DNA from: Sympetrum striolatum | Lineage: Eukaryota; Arthropoda; Insecta; Odonata; Libellulidae | NCBI GenBank assembly: GCA_947579665.1 | Contig: OX388346.1 | Coordinates: forward strand, 91,018,615 to 91,082,614 | DNA: 64,000 nucleotides | Reading direction: 5' to 3' | Shown here: positions 34,885 to 46,667 of the stretch, one piece after another | How the letters are laid out: every line of letters begins with the position of its first letter | How positions within the stretch are numbered: position 1 is the stretch's first letter | Position numbers and translations under genes: made by a program | Notes under the pieces: model-generated | Told to the model about the DNA's origin: nothing | Seen by the model: the letters and a program-made list of their open reading frames with translations, nothing else | The model's database searches: none

Positions 34885-35973
34885 CTTCTAGGTAGGCCGA
34901 AACTGCCGTCCTCCTAGTGTTAATGAGTTTGCCATAGAAGCGTTCAACTCCTCTAGTTTTCAATACATTTAGTTTTTAAAAGATTTGACATATTTGTAGT
35001 AAGAAGCGGGCATGAATAAACTAGCCCCTGTAAGTTAGGCATTTCTCATTTTAACAGGCAGCTTGCCCCCCCTAGCCGAGTGGCTGGCGACGCCCTTGCC
35101 GCTGATTGGAATTCCTAGAGATCGCTGCTGAGTGAACCATTCTAATAGAATGCACTCCAACTCCGTATTATCCGCTGGCCGTAGTTTTTTGCACACTCCT
35201 GGAGTATTTTGCATCATGAATGCAAACTTAATTTTTTCTTTGTTCTTCAAAATCATAAATAAAGTCGACGATGACAGGCCATACCGTCTGCCGATTTCGG
35301 ATTTACTCGCGGTTTCTCTTTCGCACAATTTAAAATTTCTTTGCTAAATCTAAAGCCTTTCTTTTGCTCTCCATCACAGAACTGTCACACTAGAAACTCA
35401 GTTATTGGAAAGCTCTGAACGGACTCACGTCTAATGATCGACTGATGGAAGAGCGATGGCCATCATGTGGAAATTCATATCAAATTTCATTCTCAAGATA
35501 TTTTTCATTCACACGCTTCATAACTAATGAATAGGCGCGAGGGAGAGGTTACCCTGTAAATTCGAAACAGCGCTGCTTATATCTCTTATATTCCCTTCCA
35601 TTAGACGGTTTGGTGCCGAATGAAAACAAATCCCACAGGTGGATGCCAATAAAATGGAAACTCGATTCAACCTGCTGACTAGAGGGATTATCGACGAAAA
35701 TAAACAAGATACAAGGGGATAAGATATAGGAGACGTGAGGGACAAAGGGGATAGTGAAAATCGTGAGCCCTCTTCGATTACGAGATATGCCACCTGCAAG
35801 GCGAATATAGAACCGTGACACTCGTTATAACGATACCTCAGATTTTGATCACTCGTTATAATGGAAGTAACTCCCTATCTTTTTTGCTGTGAGACGGACA
35901 ACGTCCAATGAATCATTCGCTATAACGCAACTCTCGCTATATGCCGTACTCGTTATAACGGACTTCTACTGTA

Positions 35974-36648
35974 CATAATTAGTCACGCAGGGTCAATATG
36001 ACCCCAAAATTCTCTGAATTTTGGAAGCCCCTCGAAATGTCAAATCAATAAGTTATTATCCATTTCCCTCTAGAAAAACAAAAATACCTCTTCTACGTAT
36101 TATCTATTCTAACAATTACAAACTAAGTAAATGTTTATTGAGGCAAGACCATAGTACCACTTCTTAACAGTAATTAATCCATTCATCCAAACACTTAAAA
36201 CCAGAAAACCCTTTGCCCACAAGACTTTCCACTCATTAATCAATAGACTCCTTAGCATACCTTTATCATCAGATAGCTTCAAACATGAACTATTAACTCT
36301 GGATTATTATTAATAAATAAAGCACTATGTACTCTGGATGCTGGATTTAACTATAAATAAATGCATTGACTTGAGTTTTATGCGCTCAAAAAACATAATT
36401 CCTATTCCTTTAATTGAATTTTTGTGCCTTTTTTTCTATCTATAACTCGTGAGTTAATGTAGGATGAGAATATTTATTCCAAATTTTGCCTGAAATAATG
36501 CTGTTTTTATTTTTTCAGCTCGGATGAGAGGAAAGGGCAAGGGAAGACCTCCATACAAAATATAATTAAATCATTGGGAAACGTGAGCAAAGGTGGGTGC
36601 CAATGTGTGAAATTGCCTAAGCTGTCGAAGCAATTTTAGCAATACTAC
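35974..36648. other. Unannotated; possible LINE protein tail
   Basis: The plus-strand frame at about 36172-36311 reads INPFIQTLKTRKPFAHKTFH and then INRLLSIPLSSDSFKHELL to a stop. It may be a retroelement C-terminus but I could not place it in a family. Confidence 0.3.
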
Positions 36649-36650
36649 TA

Positions 36651-37220
36651 CAGTAGAACCCCGATCCATCGTTCCCGCATTTGTCGTTTTCCCGGATTTA
36701 TCTTTTATTTTCTGTAGTCCCGACTTAGGCCCTTAAGCAGACATGTTAGGTAATACCGCATTCATCGTTCATCGAAATATTATTATCCCTCATCCATCGT
36801 TCAGATTTTTGGCCCAATCGAGGAAGAAAGACAATGTATTAGGAATTGGGACAAAAACTTTCTTTGAGAGCTTGGCATGAACTTTTTTTAAGGCAGCCGT
36901 TGCTCAAAACGGCCGATTTTTTAAACACATCCGGGGCTGTTTTAATACATAGTATCCTATTGGAGAGCTTTCACATGGGTACGCGTACGAGCCCTGTTTG
37001 TCCATCTCAGTTTACTGGCATATTTAACTCTGTTTGGACCGTCTCTAGGAGTTCAGTACGTTTTTTTCGAAATCTTTAGAGGTTTTCTGTGGGTAAACTT
37101 TCGTTATGTACTCATTTTAATAGTGTGACCTGAGTCTAGATTTCCCGTTTTGATCGTTTTCCAGCATTAGTCGTCTTTTTCCCTCGGTCCCTTCAAATAC
37201 GATAGATCGAGGATTTACTG
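36651..37220. mobile_element. Tigger/pogo-type MITE, 570 bp
   Basis: The left end CAGTAGAACCCCGATCCATC and the inverted right end CAGTAAATCCTCGATCTATC match at 16 of 20, flanked by TA (36649-36650 and 37221-37222). Subterminal GTCGTTTTCCCGGATTTATC recurs inverted near 37150. No transposase signal inside. Confidence 0.82.
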
Positions 37221-37657
37221 TATTACTACTAATGTGAGCAAAGTCTGCGCTGGAGAGGTCAATCGCATGGCTCTTCAATAAATCATAAAAATATTTTATG
37301 AGAAGTGCGATTATGGAGTAATATGATCTTCATATGTACAACTATGGGCAAAATGGAAAAAACAAAACTCAAGAAAGAAGCCAATCAGTGAAGAAAACAA
37401 AACCTTCAAAACATATCTTCTGAAAGATGATAGTATTCGAAAATTATATCAGCACAGGTTAACACTACTGCGCATAAAGTCAGACCTCAACGTCAATATA
37501 GAATGGGAAAATATTAAGAACGATAATATACAAATATCCATGGAAGTTTTAGGATCCAGAATCAAAAATAAAAAAAACGAGGTTTTAAAGTCTGGAACGA
37601 AGAGATAGCCATTGCAGAGAAGAGCAAATCATACAGAGAATACCTACAGAAAAAAAA

Positions 37658-38267
37658 TAATAACAATAATAAATCGTCTTTATTTGGGCAAGATTGAGAC
37701 CTAAAAGTCTCTTCTTCTATCCAAATCTTTATCATTAATTATAAAATAAGTAGAAATAATTAGAAGAATAGTGGATGTAAAAAAACCTAAGAGATACTTA
37801 GGGAAAAAAAATCCACTACAGGAAAACACCCACAAGGAAGGGGAGTGAGAAAAACTGCGAAAACCTACCGACAATAATAAAAGATAAGAAAGAAAATCAT
37901 TAAAATATAAACAAATGAATACAATACCAATAAGTACTTACATGTGATACATATATAAGAATCAGTTCACATTAAAAACAATAAAGATAGCAATATACAA
38001 AATAGTATTAAACAAACAAAAAAATAAGGAGAAAGTACATGGATTTTCATCCATAAAGCACATTATGTGGAAAAATAAAAGAATATTATAAAAAACAGTA
38101 TCGAAATAATACATACAGTATGTACTAGTCAAAATTTATATAACATAGACATTTAGTTAACTCTAAGTAAGAAAAAAAGAGAAAAAAAGAAACAGATGAG
38201 AATTATAATGTGTAAAGACGGAGAATAATTATGTACATAGACAAAGAAAGCATCTTATACGTTGAGG
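37658..38267 (-). mobile_element. Retroelement 3' fragment inserted in LINE A
   Basis: On the minus strand it ends AAATAAAGACGATTTATTAT with a TTATT-type tail at the 37658 side, like a LINE 3' end with polyadenylation signal. The probable target duplication is AGAAAAAAA at both edges (37648-37656 and 38268-38276), low in complexity. No coding sequence recognised. Confidence 0.55.
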
Positions 38268-38578
38268 AGAAAAAAATCTGAGGAAGTGAAGAAAAAGTAC
38301 CACAGCATTAGGAATCGCACAAAAGCAATAGTAAGACAGGCACATATGATATCAAGGGACAGATTTATAAGCGGCGTAGAGGATGATTAAATGGAAGACA
38401 AGAAATAGCATATAAGCAAATGAAGCACCACAATAAATCAAAGAGAGATACAGCAAAATTAAATGCTATCCTGGAGGAAGATTGGATAACACACTCCAAG
38501 AGATTATGGTGTGACCCAACATCAAAAGAAACACTTGATTCAGATGAATTGATGCCAGAAGACTCACTTGGTGTAGAC

Positions 38579-39218
38579 CAGGGGTACTGAACCTGGTGCC
38601 CAAAGCGACCTTGTACAGTGCCTGCCAGGCTTCGGTAAAAAGATTTTTTTTTTATTTGCTACAACATTGTTTCTTGGGATCGGGGATAGAGTGGAGGTTT
38701 GGGGGCGGAGAAAGGTCAGAAACTTGGTTGTCCTGGTCTTGGGTTTCGTTTACATTTTACCCCTCTTATCGCCTATGTCCAGATGAACAAGATGTGTATC
38801 TACATCATATTTAGTTCACTATACGAATGCGAAGATTCAGCTCAGCTCAGCTTATCAATGTATCAAACTCCTCGTAATCAAGGAGTGCTGCTTTTCGGAA
38901 CGCAGCGGTGCACCTGCAGCGAAAACCTTCGTACCAGATGTATTCCCCGTTATCAAATCTTCTTCGGAGATTTCTCTTTCTCACATGAGAGGTTCTCACA
39001 TATGAGATGTGAGGTTGTGAAGAAATTATATACGTCGTAATATTTTGGATCTTATTTACCATGGAACGTTTTGTTTTTCAAACAGCCAACGGTTAACTGG
39101 TGAAGTGATAATATTGCCAAGGGATGGCCACCATGGACAGAAAGGTTATGTGGTGCCCGCTTTTGCTTTCGGAAGCACCCTTTGGTGCCCGGGCGCCAAA
39201 AAGGGTTGAGTACCCCTG
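38579..39218. mobile_element. hAT-type MITE, 640 bp
   Basis: The left end CAGGGGTACTGAACC and the inverted right end CAGGGGTACTCAACC match at 14 of 15. Flanks GTGTAGAC (38571-38578) and GTGTTGAC (39219-39226) form an 8-bp duplication with one change. Inner TGGTGCCCAAAG and GGCGCCAAAAAG are inverted too. Non-coding. Confidence 0.88.
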
Positions 39219-39226
39219 GTGTTGAC

Positions 39227-40347
39227 CCTATCAACTTAAAAAAAACTATTCTTTGAATAAAACAAAGAATTGAAAAGCCCCTGGTATAGATGGAATTAAT
39301 TCGGAAATGATAAAGTATGGAGGTGGAACTCTAAAAACGAGAATTCTACATCTGTACAGCATGTGCTGGATTAAACATGGAATCCCGAATGAATGGAGGC
39401 GTGCCAGTGTTGTCTCATTGTTTGAAAAGGGAGAAAGGAGTAACCCGGAAAACTATAGAGGTTCCTAAATACTGCATACAAGATGTACAGCAAAATAATC
39501 AATAATAGACTACAAGCTATCTCAGATTACGTTTTACAAGAAGAACAATCTGGCTTCAGGAAAGGAAGGTCTTGTATTGATGATGTTTTTGTATTAAAAC
39601 AAATTAGGCATACAAAAACGGAGAGAATTTAATCTCGAGACGCATCTGGCTTTCATAGACTTTGAAAAAGCATTTGATCGTGTCAACAGAGACATACTGT
39701 GGTTAGTTATGGAAAGAAGAGGATTTCCTAAGCATTTGATAAAAGCTACTCAGAGCAACAGTATAGAAACATCAGAATTGTGATTGATACAGGGAACCAG
39801 TTGACCCAATAAATTGTTATTAACCAAAAGATGTTAGGCAGGGTTGCAGTATGTCACCAACTTTATTTAACTTGTATATAGATGACCTTTTAAGGAACTG
39901 GAAGGAAGCTAACATTGTGCCAGGCATAGAATTGGGACCTTCTGAGTATTTAAACACATCATTATTTGCTAACGACCAGGTTATTATACAAGATAGTGAA
40001 GATAAACTGCAAATGCTGGTTCAAAAATTACATCAACTGAGTAAAATATATAACCTAAAAATTTCGACAGCTAAAACGAAAACGATGGCATTCTTGTCAT
40101 CGATTTCGTTTTAGGTTCGAGCTCGAACAGGTAACCCATTTCCAATATTTAGGATGTGATCTAACTTATGAAGATTATAAAGACATCAAAAATAAAATTT
40201 ACATCTTCCAGAAGATAAGCAGGACAATGAGAAAAACCTTAAGAGGTAAAACCAGAAAAGAAACCCAAATTAAATTTTGCAAAGTGATGGCAGACCCTAC
40301 TATGACGTATGTATCAGAATGTTGGACAGCGAAACAAAAAGAATTAA
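39227..40347 (+). pseudogene. LINE A reverse transcriptase
   Basis: Motifs in order: KAPGIDGINSEMIKYGG, GIPNEWRRASVVSLFEKGER, NPENYRG, EEQSGFRKGRSCIDDVF, THLAFIDFEKAFDRVNRD (palm motif A), GCSMSPTLFNLYIDDLL (motif B), and SLFANDQVIIQ at about 39959, where the catalytic FADD/YADD has become FAND. YNLKISTAKTKTMAF follows. Several frameshifts and the Asp-to-Asn change show it is dead. 39851-40114 is the longest clean stretch. Confidence 0.85.
40344..40347. repeat. TTAA target of piggyBac, left copy
   Basis: TTAA here and at 43315-43318, directly abutting the perfect inverted repeats. Confidence 0.95.
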
Positions 40348-43314
40348 CCCGGTAACGCCTGGAAAAAAATTTTTCTTCGAATTTAATTATAATCAAGTAA
40401 GTTAATAGGTATTACTATCTAAGTCAATTTATCCTATCCTTTTTCTTTTAACATCATTAGTTACGGAGATATAGCCTGGTACCATATGGTACCGCTAGGC
40501 GCTTGGGGGTATAAAATTGAAGGTTTAAGGAATTTCCGGAAATGTAGAGCTAGCTGAACAAATTATTAATTATTTTGTATTTTTCAGCTTATTTTTACAT
40601 TTTTAACATGAAATATCATAAAAATTATAAGAATATGTTTAAACAAATTATTGCCCTAAGATTTTAAAAATTATATAAATTTTACAGGAATCCTCAAAGT
40701 CAAAAATAGTGAAAGTAAATAAACAGTTTGCCATAGTGACTTCATCGTATTACTGCAGAATGTGGAATTTTGTGAAACAGTCAATGCATAGCCCTACATT
40801 ACATTTTCCGTATTCCGTTCGTGTTCTGCTCGTACAATTTTCATGGGCACACCTTCGCCTCTGGGTGTCGGATTGCACGAGGTGGTTGTACCCATCGTAC
40901 CTTATTTCATCAGAAACACTGGAAAGAAAACCCGCTTTTAGTAATCATATGCAGACTGTTGTATGTCAAAATATTATCTCATGATTAGTTTACATACATC
41001 ATTCCAATTTCACTGCTTATGGACGCAGGTAAACGTCCTACAGATTTTGGCGTATTCTTGAATCTCTCCAGGTAAGTCTGCGCAACTACCCATCGGAACT
41101 CTAACTGGGTTGTACTTTTCCCTGTTTTCCTCGTCAACAACCATGCATTGTGCATCACGGAATCAAGCATCCACGTAAAAATGGGCCACCACCATTTCTT
41201 TCCTCTGACACCCACACGATAAAGAGAAATATTCCAGTCCATTCGATCTGTGCCCCCCATAAATTTATTGTATTTCCCTAAAACATCGCGGGCCGTGGCG
41301 CAAGTAGTCTTTCTTTCTCACTTTAAGAGAATCTCCCAACCCTAGATATCGGATTAATTCGGTGACATGTGGACATTACCGAAACGACAGCATTGTCCAC
41401 CCATTTCTCCACGAGAATGTTGTTTTTCACGGATCTTTTGGCCTCAAAAGATACTCGCTTTAACTTTGCTAATTCCTTAAAGAGCTTCACAGAACATTCT
41501 TTAGGTATTTAGATTTAGATATATACCCCGCGAGCCGCCAGAGGCGTATGGCAGGGGGAAGAATTCTATTTTCCCTCACTGTTCCTGTTGCACCATAATT
41601 CCTTCCGCGAAGATATTTCACTAAGTCGTAGTTCGTGAAATAATTATCAAAATAGTATCGGGAAGGTAACTCTTTCTGTTTCAGTTCATCTGTCATTCCA
41701 ACTAAATGTTCTGCGGCCTTTCCAAATTCTTTCTCGTAGCTTTCCACTTTCCTGGGACTATTTCCCTAATAAGTTTCAAAATTTACAAGATATCCATCTG
41801 GGGTATTGAGACACCAAACCTTATAACCAAATCTTATGGGCTTGCCTCGAATGAATTGTTTGCATCCATGCCTCCCAAAATATGAAACCATGGACTCATC
41901 GAAACTTAAGCACTACTCTCTTTGAAATATTCACTAATTTTTTTCTTTAACATATTCATAAGAGGGCGCAATTTCCACCTTCTATCGGAGGTATCAACAG
42001 CAGTATTGTCACAGCAATGAATAAATCGGTTAATTTGCAAAAATCTATCTCGCCTCATTGACTTATAAACAAGTTAATTCCTTATGCCGTAAGCTGCATC
42101 CCAATAGTGCCTTTTACTAGGAACCGTATTGTACCCACTGAGGAAGAGAATTGCAACAAACAATTTCATTTCCTCAGCTGTTACATTCGGATTTCCACAA
42201 TTGCAGAACAGGGCATACTTATTCGATTCCATCACCAGATGTGAAACGACTTCTTCGTCAAAAAAACGCTCAAAAGCCTGGGTGGGGGACACTTCACGAA
42301 AGGAGGAGTAATCAGGATTGGGAAAAATTGCCTCATGGACGGTGATGTCTTTATCATCCCAAAGGATCACCTGTTCGCGTGTGTGAAGTCTCTTACGTAG
42401 TTCAGCTATCCAAACGCTCCTTGGAAGTGTAACTCAGGATTGGGAGTAAAAGGCGCAAATATTGCTCGATTGTTCGCGATGGAGAAACGGAAGGCCAAAA
42501 CAATACAAAATCTTTCCCGAGTTGTCTCAGGTCGCGTGTTCCTCGCTTTTTGCCAGCCATCTTCGAAGTTTACGGTGGTATTCCCTTCCGCCACTCCTCA
42601 TCTATTAGCTTATTTCGCTCCTTTAGAGAAATGGTTCATTTTTACAACCGGACCCAACATCTGTCTCTTCCTAATCCGGTCATGGGTGTACGTCAAGAGC
42701 CCGAAAAGGGTAAATCCATACCTCAGAATTCAGCCTAAATCATCAAAAACGACTGAACTAGATATATTTTTGGGGTGCACATAAATGAAATGCAACTATA
42801 TTCAAATATTTATTTGCAATAATATCGCAAGTGCAAAAGAAATCCGATAGAGATGTCGTAGCAGAAGAAATTTCCGCTTCCCGCATAAAAGTATAACGGG
42901 AACCGCCTAGCGGTACCATATGGTACCAGCAAAATGTAACTCATTGTAACTTCATTATAAATAAACTAGCAACCTAAAATTCTAATTACATCTATAGCTA
43001 GATGTATTGAAATTTGATACCACTTGAAGAAATCTCGTAGATAGCCACGAAACTGGAAATATTAAAAAAAATCGGAAGGTCTGCACGAAAAAAGCGTGTT
43101 TTTTGGGATTCATGAAAATTCACCTTTTTCAAACATCGGTATTGGCGAAAAATAAGGACAAAAAAAGCAAATTTTTTGTAATCGTGAGCCTCAAAGTATG
43201 CAAATAGATGTAAAACTGAAAAAAATCTAGAAAAATATTCGGAAGTATCAGAAAATTCAATCTTCTTAATACCCTACCGGGTGGTACCAAACGGTACCGC
43301 TAGGCGTTACCGGG
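40348..43314 (-). mobile_element. piggyBac transposon, full length (2967 bp), degenerate
   Basis: Perfect 13-bp ends CCCGGTAACGCCT and AGGCGTTACCGGG with TTAA on both sides. A subterminal GGTACCATATGGTACC palindrome recurs near both ends (40479 and 42914), and a relative, GGTACCAAACGGTACC, lies beside the right end (43284). The transposase is on the minus strand. The insertion site lies inside the LINE A RT gene. Confidence 0.93.
40985..42594 (-). pseudogene. piggyBac transposase (PGBD-like), broken
   Basis: Minus-strand pieces: 42594-42406 (poorly matched N-terminus), 42370-42074 (SPTQAFERFFDEEVVSHLVM...LFVAILFLSGY), then in shifted frames DRFLQINRFIHCCDN and [20 protein letters not shown] (first catalytic Asp). 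41747-41570 has YYFDNYFTNYDLVKYLRGRN (second), and 41260-40985 has GGTDRMDWNISLYRVGVRGK (third) with KWWWPIFTWMLDSVMHNAW. Stops, frameshifts and a small insertion at about 41490-41575 (carrying the short dispersed repeat) interrupt it. Such enzymes cut and paste at TTAA without leaving a scar. Confidence 0.88.
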
Positions 43315-43377
43315 TTAAAACATATAGAGTCATCTGAAATGAAATTTCTTCGAGCAGTTAAGGGATGTACAAGGAAA

Positions 43378-43393
43378 GATTAAATAAGGAGTA
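43378..43393. repeat. 16-bp target duplication of LINE B, left copy
   Basis: GATTAAATAAGGAGTA, repeated exactly at 48241-48256. Confidence 0.93.
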
Positions 43394-44373
43394 GCTAATT
43401 CGGTTTCGTCGTTTCTCTTGAATGGCATATTCCTGTGGTTTTTCCTCCATAAGGAGAAGAGGTCAACAAAGCAGTGAGTTAAGCTCTTTTCAGAGCACTC
43501 AAATTCAACCAGACCCGGATGTGCTGGGCAGTCGATATTTATTTAATACGATTCTAATTATTTATGTATTTATAACTAACCGTATTTTAGTCCATTTTTA
43601 GCTTATAACTAGCATTATTTATTTATTTATTAGCTTTTAACGCTTCGTCCAGACTAAGTTTTAAAATTTTAGTTATTATTTATTTTTCTATTTATTTAAT
43701 ATTTATTTATTTATTTCGGCTTTTAAATTTTTATTCCTTTTATTATTTATTACTATTTAAATTTTTATTTAAATTGCTGCACTTATTTATTAGGAGGTGA
43801 TCGAAGTCCGGTTTTTTTTCTGTCTTTAGATTTAAAACTCGTTTTTCCCGAAAACAGGCTTTAATTCTCACCAGTTAGGATTATTATTAATTTTGGGGGA
43901 TCTGATACCACAATCTCCGATTTGATTCATCAATTTTCATAAATTTTAAAATTTTTTCGAAAAACATCGCGGAAAAATTACGTAAATGGAAAGCGGGAAA
44001 TCTAGTTTCAGGGGTACCTTACGAAAAATTTTAAGAATTCCGTTTTCCGTTCCGATTTTTAATATTTTAACGTTGCGTCTTGGCCAAATTTTACTATATT
44101 TATTTATTTTCTCACTGAACTTCCCCCGGAGTCGGATAAGGTGGAAATTATTAACTGCATTAAATTATTACGATTTTAGCTATTTATATTAAATTATTCT
44201 TTTTAATTAATTCATTTTATCCCTTTTAGACCTTTTATATAGCTTGACAGTTATTCTTTTAACGTATTTATTCTATTTATTCTTTTTATTATTACTTTTT
44301 ACCGCTCGACATTTTATTTTAACTATTTTTTATATTTATTCCTGTTTTATTAAAGTAATTTAATGCTCCAACC

Positions 44374-46602
44374 ATGGAAATTGATGAGGCGGTGCAGGAT
44401 TTAGACAAAAATGCGCCAAACAGACCCACGGGAAGGGCAAGATCACTCAGTTGCCCCGATGAGGCATTTCTATTTAAAAAATAATTAAAAATGCCGATGC
44501 CGATGCAGCGGGACAACCATCGGCGAACATCTCCGAAAAACAATTTATTACAAATCCGAGCCAACCCAAAGATATTTTGAACTCCAATAAATTTAATATT
44601 GAGAAAGAGCCATTAATTACAACTGAAAAATCCAAGGTCGGTACCTCGCGATCAGCAGCGGTTTCGGAACGCGAGATATCTAATTTAACGAGCCAGGCGG
44701 TAGAAGGCCGGCGTCCCAAAAGAGGGGTGGGTCGGGGGCTAAGGTTGACAACGGGTCCGAAGACCTAGAAACAAGAGTTAAAAGCAAACCAAGAAAGAAT
44801 AAAGACTCTCCATCGACAGTTGTCGATGACACGAGAGCAAGTAAAAGAGAAAATCAAATCGGCCGATGTTCGCGGAGTCCTTCGATGAGGCGATCTCGCG
44901 GCCCAATTTAACATTTACAAAGGACAATTTTCCACAGAAAATGAGGATATCGGTGTTTTCCCCGCTACGCCTCCCCTACCGTTACCCACCGAGCCCAGGC
45001 CGGCGGGAGCGAGTCTACTTTCATCTAAAAATCATTCATTTAATTATTCCCCCCGAGATGAGGCGATTGCGCTCGGGTCAAAGCGGTCAGATCTAGACAT
45101 TAAGGGTTCAAATCGCGGGGGCATCGACCGGTCGTCGGGGTCAAAGCCGAGGCAGGCGACGGCTTCCCGCGATCCCCCCCTACCCCCAAAGCGCCCCCCC
45201 AAACTGATTGTAATTACTTAAAAAAAGGTAAGGAGGTCAGCGTAAGGGGTGGAATGAATCCCCCTCCTGGCATAATATTAGATGTAAGAGGGGGAAATCC
45301 CTCCCAAATCATTCAGCATAAGAATCAGGACTCGGTGGGCCAGGACGAGTGGCATCTGATCCCGGGGGAGGCAACGCGCGGAGGCATCGACACCTCCAGC
45401 CGAAATTAATTTGAGAAATCGATACTCCCCACTTGTTGGGAGCGAGGCCGCCTCTCGAGGGAACCCGGGCTCATCGGCTGAAAAGACTTCCAAAGGGGAC
45501 GGAAAAATTTCGCCAATCCTACTACAAAAACCCACAAATTGGGTCGAATTATATAAAAAGAAGGAAGAGGTTTGCATCTTTCCCCCGGTCGCCCAACTTG
45601 CGGAACGTCGTACGTCGGTAAAATGTTTTACCGTTAAAGACTTCCATGCTTTAAAAGAATTATTCAATAATTTAAATATAAACTACCCTACCTACCGCCT
45701 GGTGGCTGAAAAACGGAGAATTTACGTGATTAGAAATTTACCCGATAATGTATCAGTTGATGACATTAAAGAATCGCTCGCCAATCAAGGGGTGCCGACC
45801 GAAAACATTTATCAGCTAAAAACCACGAGACCCACAAAGGCTCAATTAAAGGAGGGGCAAAAAACAGTTTCGCCGAAATTGCTCCCGCTATATACGGTCG
45901 ACTTGGCAGGTACAGCCAATTTAGATGAATTTTTAAGTATAAGGTATGTTTGTGGCATTAAAATAGTAATCGAAAAACATAAGCCGCCAAACGGGCCGCC
46001 TCAATGTAGAAGATGTCAGGCCTTTGGTAAATATTGATAAATCTTGCAACATGCCGCCGCGCTTCGTTAAATATGGTAAAAATCACTTAACAATAGATTG
46101 CAAAAAACCGGCAACGGAAAAAGCAGTATGTGCGGTTTGTGGAGGCGAACATCCAGCTAGTTACAGGGGATGCGACGCTTATAAAAAAATAAAAGAGCGG
46201 CTAAATGCACTCAAAAACAAAGCTAGAACCACAAACAAGGAGTATCTTAGTCGTATTCCGCCGCCGACACCGGCCGGCATCTCGGCCAATCAAATCGGAC
46301 TGAGTTATGCGGCCGCTGTTTCGAGCGTCCCTTTAAGAGGAGGTGAAAAAGCTTCAGGAATTTTTCTCCCTCCGCCGCCGCATGACCCTCGAATCGAAAG
46401 TATTGTTATGCCAAAGGCCGCGCCGAATAATAAACAAATAAATTTTACTCCCGACCAATCATTTAAAGGAAATAATTCCTGCCGCGGCGTGGATCACGCT
46501 CTAATTAATGATGATGATATAATTAATGATAATGAATCTATAGACGATCCCGACGAAGGAAAGTATGCGAAAATGGATTTCTACGATGGCGTTATTAATT
46601 CT
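44374..46602 (+). pseudogene. LINE B ORF1 (gag-like, zinc knuckles)
   Basis: Starts MEIDEAVQDLDKNAP. After a low-complexity, charged region with several frameshifts, the conserved part lies at about 45520-46190: NWVELYKKKEE, a PRE_C2HC-type domain (RIYVIRNLPDNVSVDDIKES), then zinc knuckles CRRCQAFG (frameshift near 46030) CNMPPRF, CAVCGGEHPASYRGC. One knuckle Cys pair has changed (RFVKYGK instead of RCVKCGK). ORF1 proteins bind element RNA. The longest clean pieces are 45411-46037 and 46024-46605. Confidence 0.82.
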
Positions 46603-46667
46603 TAGACCTAACCTAACGAAAAGAGATTTTATTTCATACGCCATAAATTCTACAAATTTGATTTTAG

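Larger units (their letters stand above)
30253..35098. mobile_element. hAT-type element, 4.85 kb, inside Tigger
   Basis: Perfect 13-bp ends CAAGGGCGTCGCC and GGCGACGCCCTTG, flanked by the 8-bp duplication CCGCTGAT (30245-30252 and 35099-35106). Exact removal rejoins the Tigger frame. I recognise no transposase in it. It holds a second copy of the 315-bp-unit repeat (32697-33742), G/C runs near both ends, a decayed hammerhead-like core and a 15-bp-arm hairpin. It may be a non-autonomous or heavily colonised copy. Confidence 0.85.
28946..35374 (-). pseudogene. Tigger transposase (CENP-B HTH plus DDE), interrupted
   Basis: Pieces in order: 35374-35107, 30252-30015 and 29838-28946. Start MESKRKALDLAKKF, a one-base frameshift, then the CENP-B-like helix-turn-helix LCERETASKSEIGRRYGLSS and EWFTQQRSLGIPISG. 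The hAT insertion interrupts exactly here; the frame resumes as TMIKAKAEELALRM and DDWLNRFKGR (HTH_Tnp_Tc5 region). The catalytic domain shows ADETALFYNLLPEKTLAVKG (first Asp), KIVLFMDRCPAHP (second) and TSVLQPLDQGII (third), then a C-terminal tail to 28946. Stops and frameshifts exist besides the insertions. It moves the element by cut and paste in an intact copy; this one is dead. Confidence 0.9.
28599..35971 (-). mobile_element. Tigger (pogo/Tc1 superfamily) transposon with nested insertions
   Basis: Perfect 23-bp inverted ends (CAGTAGAAGTCCGTTATAAC plus GAG, and its complement ending at 35971), flanked by TA at 28597-28598 and 35972-35973. The transposase gene runs on the minus strand and is split by a hAT-type insertion (30253-35098) and a small insertion (29839-30014). 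Without these it would be about 2.3 kb, normal for Tigger. Further TATAACG repeats at both ends look like subterminal binding sites. Confidence 0.92.

Noticed and set aside
34905..34921. piggyBac MITE end (CTAGTGTTAA)
   Set aside because: Only one end present; kept as a note with the neighbouring hairpin.
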